DNA from: JAICIG01 sp035532215
Lineage (GTDB): Bacteria; Planctomycetota; Planctomycetia; Pirellulales; JAICIG01
Direction: 5' to 3'
Assembly (NCBI GenBank): GCA_035532215.1
Contig: DATKRK010000272.1
Coordinates: 1-12,734, forward strand
DNA length: 12,734 nt
The translations under genes and the position numbers were made by a program. Shown here in pieces: positions 1 to 6,043 of this stretch. The notes under the pieces are model-generated. The model was not told the DNA's origin and searched no databases. It saw only the letters and a program-made list of their open reading frames with translations. Within the stretch, counting starts at the first letter, position 1, and each line of letters starts with the position of its first letter.

Positions 1-1
1 C

Positions 2-40
2 CGACTCATCGCCGCGTTCCGTCTCCTGGCCATTCCCTAA
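2..40 (+). CDS. possible 3' tail of an upstream gene
   Basis: One plus-strand frame is open from the left edge to a TAA at 38-40, reading as a short tail ending LLAIP. Its third codon positions are mostly G or C, as in the real genes of this window. Only 12 residues are visible, so no family can be named. The open frame could be chance in GC-rich DNA. Confidence 0.22.
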   Translation, partial: RLIAAFRLLAIP

Positions 41-366
41 ACACCGTGAAACATCCGCCATGAAGCACCCGCCGCAAGGCGAAACAATCACCCTTGACTG
101 GTCCAACCATATCAGGGAACGCCCTCCGCGGCGTTCCGCGAAAGCGCGAATCGGCGCGATTCCCGGGTGTACGGCACGCCACAGAGGGCGTGCCCTACAG
201 GCTTTTGCCGCGAACGTCTACTTACGCCCTCAACTCAAAGCGCCTGGCGCTCAAGCTGGTGGAGAGCTGTCGCGCCAGGTACAATGCGAGAGTCCATTTC
301 TTGCTGCGGTATCGTAGTCGATCGAACGTTTTGCGGCTGTCGAACATCCTGGGAGGCGATCCCCCG
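41..366. other. intergenic region upstream of the secretin-N protein gene
   Basis: I see no convincing gene here. Two short overlapping open frames have arginine- and alanine-rich compositions typical of out-of-frame GC-rich DNA. The region holds a perfect 8-bp palindrome (173-194). A TACAAT hexamer at 280-285 could be a -10 element for the gene at 367, but no good -35 lies 16-18 bases upstream. A GGGAGG Shine-Dalgarno sits at 351-356. Confidence 0.5.
173..194. repeat. small perfect palindrome, REP-like hairpin
   Basis: GGCACGCC at 173-180 and GGCGTGCC at 187-194 form an 8-bp perfect stem around a 6-base loop (acagag). There is no following T-run, so it is not a standard terminator. Its place in an intergenic spacer and its shape resemble REP-type dispersed palindromes. 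Whether it is repeated in the genome cannot be seen from this window. Confidence 0.45.
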
Positions 367-3300
367 ATGCGCCGGTTCATGAAGTCGTTTCTCATCTGCG
401 CCGCTTGTTTGGCGGTTCTCGTTCTTGGCCGTACTCCCTCGGCGTTCGGCCAGCCGCGGGAACGCCGCGGCCCAAGCGGCGAGCAATCGGCCGAGGCGCC
501 TAAGGCCGAGGAGAGCAAGTCGGAGAAGAAGGCCGACGACGAGAAGGCGGGCGACAGCGAGAAAAAGGGCGACGACAAAGACAAACCGACGCCTGAAGCG
601 GACAAGCCCAAGCGGCCCGAAACCGTCAAGCGGCCGACCGAACCGTCCGAGCCGGCGGATCGCCGCGAGTTGAACGTCGGCCCCGATGAAAACGGCCTGA
701 TCTCGTTCAGCTTCAAGGGCCAGCCGTGGCCCGCCGTGCTCGAATGGCTGGCGGACATTTCCGAGATGAGCCTGCAATGGGAGGAAGCGCCGGCCGGCTA
801 TCTCGATCTGACCACGCGCGGTCGCTACACGATCGAAGAAGTTCACGACTTGATCAATTCGGTCCTGCTCAGCAAAGGCTTCACGCTGCTGCACAACGGC
901 GACGTGCTGATCGTCGCCAACCTGCGAAATCTCGATACCAGCCTGGTGCCCCGCGTCACGATCCCGGAACTCAAGCGCTGCGGCGCGTATGAACTGGTCA
1001 AGACGTTCATCGATCTCGACTGGCTCGTTGCCGCGGACGCCGCCGAAGAAATCAAGCCGATGCTCAGCCCCTACGGCAAGGTCGCGGCGCTGAAAACCAC
1101 GAACCGGCTCGACGTGTTGGAGACGGCCGGCAATCTGCGGCGGATCGTGGAATTGGTCGACGAGGAGCAGTCGGACAACGGGCAGCAGCGGCTCGTCGAG
1201 GAGTTTCGCCTGCAGCACACGCGCGCGGCGGAGGTGCTCGAAACGCTGCAAACGCTGCTGGGCATCGAGCCGAAGAACAAAGCGCCCCTCGATCCGCGGC
1301 AGGCCATGATGCAACAACAACAGATGATGATGGCTCAGCAGGGGCAGCCTGGCCAGCCGGGCGTGCAACCGGCGCCGGCCAAAAAGGAGCCGCAGGTCTT
1401 CCTGGTCGTCAATTCGCGCGAGAACAGCATTCTGGCCAATGCGCCGCCCGACAAAATGGCCGTCATTCGGCAAGCGGTGGCGGTCGTCGACGTGCCGCAG
1501 GACGCGGGCCAGGGCTTGCTGGCCAACATTCACAAGATGCAGGTTTATCGTCTGGCCGGCGTCACGCCCGAAGCGCTGGTCAAAGTGCTCAAGGAGCTTG
1601 GCAGTCTCGATCCGACGACCCGGCTGGAGATCGATCAGAAGAACCGCGCGATCATCGCCTACGCGCCGCTGGCCGATCACGTGCTGATCCGTTCGTTGGT
1701 CGACAAGCTCGACGGCGCCGGCCGGCGGTTCGAGGTGATTCAATTGCGCGTGCTCAGCGCCGAATACGTCGCCGGCTCGATCAACACGCTGATGAACGGC
1801 CCCGAGAAGACCGACAACAGCCGCAGCCGCTATCCGTTCTACTTCTTCGACCGCGGCGGCGATTCACAGCAACAGCAAGATCCGGCCGATCGGTTCCAGA
1901 TCGAAGCCGACATCGAGCACAATCGCTTGTTGCTGCGGGCCAACGACGTCGAATTGGCCGAAGTCAAGACGTTGTTGATGAAGCTCGGCGAGGTTTCGCC
2001 CGAAGGGCGCAACGGCCACACCACGCGAGTGATCCCCGCCATGCCGGGCGAAGAGACCCAAAGACTGCTGGAGCGGCTCGAGCGGATTTGGCCTTCGGTG
2101 GCGCCCAATCCCTTGGAAATCGAACCGGGCAGCCTCGAACCCGACGCTAGCGGCCCGCCGCGCGGCCGGCAGCCCGAAAAACGCAGCCGGCGTCCGGCGA
2201 GCAAAACGCAGCCCAAAGCCGAGCCGGCGGCGCCTCGCGAACACCCGACGCCGGAGAAAGAAACCCGGCGAGAGAGTTTCGAGAATCCCAAGCTTTTGGC
2301 GCAGGGACCTCGCTACCTGCTGGCCCAGGACCGGCAAGTGAAACAAGCCGAGGACGCAGCGTCTGGCGACGAAACATCTGGCGAAGTAGTCTCAGCCGAC
2401 GATCAACCCGATGCGCCGGCGAAGCCGGCCGAAGTTGAACCGGCCGAAATGGACGACGAACAAAAAGCTCCGCCAGACGGCGCGGCGCCTCTGGTTCCCG
2501 GCCAGGATCTGCCGCGGGCGGCGCATGCGCCGGTCAAGGTCACCGTCGGGCCTTACGGCTTGATTATCTCTTCGGCCGATACCGATGCGCTCGACCGGCT
2601 CGAGGACCTGGTGGTCGACGTGATGCCGCCCCGGCTGACTTATAAGGTGTTCGCCTTGCGACACACGTACGCCAAGGACGTCGTCGATTTGCTGGAAAGC
2701 ATCTACAAGAACGACGCCGACGGCAAGTCGAAACGGACCGACGTCTTCGAATCGCTCTGGTACGGCTACCGACCACAATCGAACGAGAAGACCCGCAGTT
2801 CGCTTTCGAGTCGCCGGCCGCTGAGCTTCGTGCCCGACGCGGTGACGAACACGATCTTGGTGCAGGGGGCCGACGCCAACCAATTGGCCGAGATCGAATC
2901 GCTGATCGAAGTCTACGACCAGCGGGAGACGCCCGATTCGAATTCGGTCCGCCGCACGCAGTTGGTCGCGCTGCGCTATGCCAAGGCGATCGAGGTTTCC
3001 GAGATCGTCAAAGACGTCTACCGCGACTTGCTGAGCCCGAACGACAAGGCCCTGCAAAAGAACGTGCCGCAACAGCCGCAGCAGCAACAAGAGCGCAATG
3101 GCGGCTTTTACGACGCCATGTTCAGCTACCTCACCGACGATCCGGAAAAATCGCAGAGCGTTCCGCGATTCAAGGGCATGTTGTCGGTCGGCATCGACGA
3201 GCGCTCCAACAGCCTGGCGATTTCGGCGCCGCAGGTTCTGCTGGCCGACGTGCTGGAGATGGTCGACAAGCTCGACCTGGCCGCCAAGCCCACCCGCGCC

Positions 3301-3489
3301 GTGGTTCGCATCAAGAAGCTCAGCCGCCCAGGCAGCGTGGCCCAAATCCAGCAGGCGTTCGGCGGGCAGAAGACCGAACCTAAGCCGGCGGCGAGCGAAA
3401 ATTCTGAAAACGCCAACAACGGCGCCGAGAATCAGCAGCCCGGCGGCATGGGCGGCCGCCGCCGAGGCAATTCGCAGCAGCAGAACTAG
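367..3489 (+). CDS. secreted multi-module secretin N-domain (NolW/GspD-like) protein without barrel
   Basis: The protein has 1040 residues. The ATG at 367 is chosen because GGGAGG lies 10 bases upstream and the protein then opens with a signal peptide: MRRF, a hydrophobic core at about 8-20, and a likely cut after A26-F27-G28. The open frame extends further upstream, but without signal features. Residues 33-100 are a charged Lys/Glu/Asp-rich linker. Residues 103-192 resemble the secretin N0 domain and 211-268 the N1 domain. Further NolW-type modules, each opening with a pattern like F-x-LRH-x-xAx-xV, start near 276, 391, 454, 757 and 862. A Gln/Met-rich insert lies near 313-345 and a disordered Pro/Glu linker near 560-720. 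The C-terminus is Gln/Asn/Gly-rich. Known secretins (GspD, PilQ) carry a C-terminal beta-barrel, which I cannot find here. The protein is therefore more likely a periplasmic scaffold or secretin partner than a pore. Its exact role is unknown. Confidence 0.75.
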   Translation: MRRFMKSFLICAACLAVLVLGRTPSAFGQPRERRGPSGEQSAEAPKAEESKSEKKADDEKAGDSEKKGDDKDKPTPEADKPKRPETVKRPTEPSEPADRRELNVGPDENGLISFSFKGQPWPAVLEWLADISEMSLQWEEAPAGYLDLTTRGRYTIEEVHDLINSVLLSKGFTLLHNGDVLIVANLRNLDTSLVPRVTIPELKRCGAYELVKTFIDLDWLVAADAAEEIKPMLSPYGKVAALKTTNRLDVLETAGNLRRIVELVDEEQSDNGQQRLVEEFRLQHTRAAEVLETLQTLLGIEPKNKAPLDPRQAMMQQQQMMMAQQGQPGQPGVQPAPAKKEPQVFLVVNSRENSILANAPPDKMAVIRQAVAVVDVPQDAGQGLLANIHKMQVYRLAGVTPEALVKVLKELGSLDPTTRLEIDQKNRAIIAYAPLADHVLIRSLVDKLDGAGRRFEVIQLRVLSAEYVAGSINTLMNGPEKTDNSRSRYPFYFFDRGGDSQQQQDPADRFQIEADIEHNRLLLRANDVELAEVKTLLMKLGEVSPEGRNGHTTRVIPAMPGEETQRLLERLERIWPSVAPNPLEIEPGSLEPDASGPPRGRQPEKRSRRPASKTQPKAEPAAPREHPTPEKETRRESFENPKLLAQGPRYLLAQDRQVKQAEDAASGDETSGEVVSADDQPDAPAKPAEVEPAEMDDEQKAPPDGAAPLVPGQDLPRAAHAPVKVTVGPYGLIISSADTDALDRLEDLVVDVMPPRLTYKVFALRHTYAKDVVDLLESIYKNDADGKSKRTDVFESLWYGYRPQSNEKTRSSLSSRRPLSFVPDAVTNTILVQGADANQLAEIESLIEVYDQRETPDSNSVRRTQLVALRYAKAIEVSEIVKDVYRDLLSPNDKALQKNVPQQPQQQQERNGGFYDAMFSYLTDDPEKSQSVPRFKGMLSVGIDERSNSLAISAPQVLLADVLEMVDKLDLAAKPTRAVVRIKKLSRPGSVAQIQQAFGGQKTEPKPAASENSENANNGAENQQPGGMGGRRRGNSQQQN

Positions 3490-3549
3490 CGGGGTGTCTC
3501 TTCGCCGAGCGGCTTGGGCGTATTGGACGGTTGGCGATTCATGCCCGCC

Positions 3550-3682
3550 ATTACGGGTTCCTCTTCTCTGTTCCGATGGTTCTCAATTGCGTCTTTCGTT
3601 CGCATGTTATAGGTCTCGACGCAGGTCTACTTGCCGGCAGCAGCATCTGCCGCAGCCGGAATAAAGAAGAGGAACCCGTAAT
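3550..3682. repeat. MITE-like element bounded by 18-bp perfect inverted repeats
   Basis: The 18 bases at 3550-3567 (starting ATTACGGGTTCC) are the exact reverse complement of 3665-3682. Similarity continues inward for about 8 more bases with two mismatches, giving arms of roughly 26 bp (3550-3575 and 3657-3682). The span is 133 bp and contains no transposase or open frame. No target-site duplication is clear. The loop between the arms (about 81 to 97 bases) is too long for a simple terminator. A non-autonomous mobile element or a dispersed intergenic repeat fits best; a long RNA stem between the convergent genes is the alternative. Confidence 0.5.
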
Positions 3683-3747
3683 TGCGCCGGCTTGATGTCT
3701 TGCCACGTCCTCCAAAAACCGGCCCTATCCAGACCATCGCATGTGCG

Positions 3748-3765
3748 CGGGCGCCGCGGCGCCCG
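3748..3765 (-). terminator. possible terminator hairpin after the DUF1501 gene
   Basis: A perfect 18-base palindrome (CGGGCGCCG and CGGCGCCCG) can fold into a 7-bp all-GC stem with a CGCG loop. On the minus strand it starts 14 bases after the stop codon of the DUF1501 gene. There is no T-run, so intrinsic termination would be of the U-less kind and is uncertain. Confidence 0.35.
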
Positions 3766-3779
3766 GACGCTGGCTACGG

Positions 3780-5219
3780 TTAGAGCAATTCCAAAAGCGG
3801 TTCGCCTTCGGCCAGCAGGTTGAACACGCGGCCGTCCTTGTCGGTCGCTTCGAGATCGTGGACGCCCATCGCGTGATAGACGGTCTTGGCGACGTGGGCC
3901 GGCGTGACGGGCTTTTCGGCCGGGTATTCGCCGCGGCGGTCGCTCGTGCCGTAGGCCTGGCCGCCGCGAATGCCGCCGCCCGCCAGCACGACGCTCATGC
4001 AATGCGTCCAATGATCGCGGCCGGCGCCGGCGATGCCGCCGGAGCGCGGGTCGCCGATTTTCGGCGTGCGGCCCATTTCGCTGGTGACGAGCAATAACGT
4101 CTCGTCGAGCAGGCCGCGCTGGTCGAGATCTTCGACGAGCGCCGAGAAGGCGCGGTCGAACTCCGGCAGCAGATGCTCGCGCAGGCAATTGAAATTGTTG
4201 CCGTGCGTGTCCCAGCCCCCGGCGCTTTTGCACTTGCCGGCGATTTTTTCGTTCTCCATCCAGAAGACCGTGACGAACGGCACGCCCGCCTCGACCAGCC
4301 GCCGCGCCAACAGCAGGCTCGTGCCGTTGATCGTGGCGCCGTAACGCTCGCGAAGTTTTTCCGGTTCGCTGGCCACGTTGAAGGCCGCCGTGGTTTGGGC
4401 CGAGCCGAGCAGCGAGACGGCCCGCTGTTGCAGGCGCGACCAGCCGCCATCGGCCGCTTCGCGATCGAACTGGCGCCGGGCGTCGTTGACCGCACCTAAC
4501 AGCGATTGCCGCGATTGCAGCCGCGCATTGGTAACGTCGCCTTGCAGCACCAACGCCGGCGCCTCGAACTTCAGCGGGTTGTCCACGCTCCCCTGCACGT
4601 ACAGCGGATCGTGCGCCACGCCCAGCTTCGCCGCGAATTGGCCGGGCCGCGTGTAGGGACGCTTGCTGGGCATGTGCGGCAGCGTCACGGCGTTCGGCAG
4701 GCCATCGCCCGCCGGCCTCCGCGAGCCGACCACGCAGCCCATATACGGCCAGTCGTCGGGCATCGGCGTGCGATTGTTGCCCAGGCTCAAGAAACTCGGA
4801 TCGGCCCCGTGCCCGGTGAGGTTGTAGTAATAGCCGCCATGATGATCGTTCGTGTTGACCGTGGAACACAGCGAACGGACGACGGCCAGATGGCGCCCCT
4901 GTTTCGCGGTCAGCGGCAGATGTTCGCTGATCTGCAAGCCGGCCGCGCTGGTCTCGATCGGCTGAAACGGCCCGCGGTATTCGTAAGGGGCCTCGGGCTT
5001 GAGGTCCCACATATCGAGATGCGACGCCCCGCCGCAGAGGAAAAACAGGATCGTGCTTTTGGCCTTGCCGGGCCGAGGCGCCGCGCTTTGCACGCCGGCC
5101 GCTGGCGCCGGCACGCCAAATTGCAAGCCCGCGAAACCGACGCCGGAGGCCGCCAGAAACGCCCGGCGCGAGTGCGGCGGCGTTGGTAGTGTACGCGAAT
5201 TCCGAGGGCGATCGTTCAT
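3780..5219 (-). CDS. DUF1501 family protein, Tat-exported
   Basis: The protein has 479 residues, a normal length for the DUF1501 family, which is related to the alkaline phosphatase/sulfatase fold and is very common in planctomycetes. The start at 5219 is chosen because it puts a twin-arginine signal at the N-terminus: S17-R18-R19-A-F-L followed by a weakly hydrophobic Ala/Gly stretch, as usual for substrates of the Tat export pathway. Further along are FFLCGGASHLDMWDLKP (about 59-75), which is typical of the family, a SEMGRTP motif, and HWTH in the C-terminal half. No strong Shine-Dalgarno precedes the start. DUF1501 genes often sit beside DUF1549/DUF1553 cytochrome-containing genes; none is in this window. 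The substrate is unknown. It is probably a periplasmic hydrolase-like enzyme, but the exact reaction cannot be read from sequence. Confidence 0.88.
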   Translation of the reverse strand: MNDRPRNSRTLPTPPHSRRAFLAASGVGFAGLQFGVPAPAAGVQSAAPRPGKAKSTILFFLCGGASHLDMWDLKPEAPYEYRGPFQPIETSAAGLQISEHLPLTAKQGRHLAVVRSLCSTVNTNDHHGGYYYNLTGHGADPSFLSLGNNRTPMPDDWPYMGCVVGSRRPAGDGLPNAVTLPHMPSKRPYTRPGQFAAKLGVAHDPLYVQGSVDNPLKFEAPALVLQGDVTNARLQSRQSLLGAVNDARRQFDREAADGGWSRLQQRAVSLLGSAQTTAAFNVASEPEKLRERYGATINGTSLLLARRLVEAGVPFVTVFWMENEKIAGKCKSAGGWDTHGNNFNCLREHLLPEFDRAFSALVEDLDQRGLLDETLLLVTSEMGRTPKIGDPRSGGIAGAGRDHWTHCMSVVLAGGGIRGGQAYGTSDRRGEYPAEKPVTPAHVAKTVYHAMGVHDLEATDKDGRVFNLLAEGEPLLELL

Positions 5220-5867
5220 GGTGCAAGCCTGGACGCCGAGTTGTTCGATGTCGACCGAGGGCCGTGCGTATTTTACGTCGCTGACGCAGCGAGGATCAAG
5301 CGAGACCGCCGCCCGGCCAGGGGCGCCCAAAGACGCTGTCCGCGGCACTTCTTTTTTTCGCCGCGCCCCGCCCTGCGGCTTGCTCCATGATTGATACCCA
5401 TGACAATTGATACCGCTGAGCGATTTCACATTTTCGCCGCCCCTCGCTGACCGCGTTTCCCAGGATATCCAGGCGTTTTTGCCCGCACAAGCCGTCGCAA
5501 CCGCACGCAGCCGAGGCATTTCAGACCTGATATATTGCGTTCCGGGCAGGAGTGATTTCGATTTCCGCCGCGGCGCCCGGCGGCGAACTGCCTAAATCCT
5601 CGGGCCGCGGCCTCGCTCGCCTCGCCCTTCGCTCCGTCTTTCGGCCCGCCCTATAAATCGTGAATTCCGCCCCCTGCCGGCGCGCGGGATCTCCGCAAAC
5701 GCCGCGCAGGGCCGATCGAGGATAAAGCTTGGCTCGCGCCGTTTCAAACGCACGCCCAAGCCACCGATGGTGTATGCTCCAACAGCTTGCCGTGTCCGAC
5801 TGCGCAAGCTCATCCTGCGGTGCCGCGCGCTCGCGTCTCAAATGCCGAGGTGCGCGGCAATGAACAT
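5220..5867. other. long intergenic region without a convincing gene
   Basis: About 650 bases separate the DUF1501 start from the tracrRNA terminator. Open frames on both strands are short, Arg/Ala/Pro-rich and lack start signals, so I call none. Visible structure includes the DUF1501 promoter candidate, an imperfect tandem repeat (CATGATTGATACC at 5386-5398, then the same with an ACA insertion at 5399-5414), a T7 run at 5352-5358, and a GC-rich palindromic patch near 5566-5585. Composition resembles non-coding DNA or decayed sequence. Confidence 0.5.
5270..5299 (-). promoter_or_regulatory. putative promoter of the DUF1501 gene with a dyad in its spacer
   Basis: On the minus strand TTGATC (5299-5294) and TAAAAT (5275-5270) are separated by 18 bases. 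They match the sigma70 consensus at 4/6 and 5/6 positions. The predicted start lies near 5263, leaving a leader of about 44 nt. Between the hexamers sits a perfect dyad, TCGCTG-acg-CAGCGA (5278-5292), which could be a regulator site. This rests on sequence pattern only. Confidence 0.35.
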
Positions 5868-5898
5868 AAAAAAAGCCGCCCTGCTTGCGCGTGGCGGC
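5868..5898 (-). terminator. intrinsic terminator of tracrRNA
   Basis: On the minus strand GCCGCC (5898-5893) pairs with GGCGGC (5880-5875) around a 12-base loop and is followed at once by seven T (5874-5868). This is a textbook Rho-independent terminator and also the last hairpin of the tracrRNA. Confidence 0.85.
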
Positions 5899-5936
5899 CG
5901 GACGGTCCGTAGACCGTTGCCTGCGAATGTTTCTTC

Positions 5937-5974
5937 TTGTTACGAAAAGTCCGCAGGCTAGAATCGGTTACACT
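5937..5974 (+). promoter_or_regulatory. putative cas9 promoter(s) inside the tracrRNA anti-repeat
   Basis: Two overlapping candidates read toward cas9. One is TTGTTA (5937-5942), 16 bases, TAGAAT (5959-5964). The other is TACACT (5969-5974), the same hexamer that ends every CRISPR repeat in crRNA sense and resembles the repeat-borne -10 of other II-C systems. Starts would fall near 5971 or 5981, leaving a leader of about 60-75 nt. Both lie within the tracrRNA gene on the opposite strand. Which one is used cannot be told from sequence. Confidence 0.4.
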
Positions 5975-5980
5975 CACCCT

Positions 5981-6009
5981 ATTCTAATGGGGGCGTTACC
6001 TGGCGTCAA
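5981..6009 (-). promoter_or_regulatory. sigma70-type promoter of tracrRNA
   Basis: On the minus strand TTGACG (6009-6004) and TAGAAT (5986-5981) are separated by exactly 17 bases, each matching consensus at 5/6 positions. Counting seven bases past the -10 places the start at A5974, the first base of the anti-repeat. The element overlaps the alternative upstream ATG of cas9 (5987), which argues against that start. Confidence 0.7.
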
Positions 6010-6043
6010 CAATCTTCCTTCTTTCGTTGGGGGGCCGTCGCTC

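Larger units (their letters stand above)
3490..3779. other. convergent intergenic region
   Basis: These 290 bases lie between two genes that converge. No gene is evident. They hold an 18-bp perfect inverted repeat spanning 3550-3682 and a GC-rich palindrome at 3748-3765, each listed separately. Confidence 0.6.
5868..5974 (-). ncRNA. tracrRNA of the type II-C CRISPR-Cas9 system
   Basis: The predicted RNA is about 107 nt. Its first 36 nt (5974 to 5939) form a full-length anti-repeat. Paired with the crRNA repeat it gives an 8-bp lower stem with two G-U pairs, a small internal bulge (repeat positions 9, 10 and 12 unpaired), and an upper stem of about 24 bp. In all, 33 of 36 positions pair, four of them G-U. 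Next come a linker, a 6-bp hairpin with a UACG tetraloop (5917-5902), and a terminator hairpin ending in seven T. The RNA pairs crRNA with Cas9 and enables processing. It is divergent from cas9, whose start lies 69 bases away. The family role is established; the RNA ends here are inferred from promoter and terminator signals. Confidence 0.88.

Noticed and set aside
235..1743. 502-residue minus-strand open frame opposite the secretin-N gene
   Set aside because: It is antisense to a well-supported gene, rich in Arg, Gln, Leu and Asp as expected of a GC-rich shadow frame, and shows no domain or start signal. The similar frame at 2392-3345 is rejected for the same reason.
5592..5841. Minus-strand open frames in the DUF1501-tracrRNA spacer
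   Set aside because: They are short and Arg/Ala/Pro-rich, have no ribosome site, and overlap each other in different frames.
5939..5993. tracrRNA read on the plus strand
   Set aside because: Downstream on plus there is no terminator before cas9, whereas the minus strand offers a promoter, hairpins and a T7 terminator in the right order.
5885..6043. Upstream extension of the cas9 open frame, including the ATG at 5987
   Set aside because: It overlaps the tracrRNA gene and its promoter, and homologous Cas9 proteins start about ten residues before the RuvC-I Asp, as given by the ATG at 6044.
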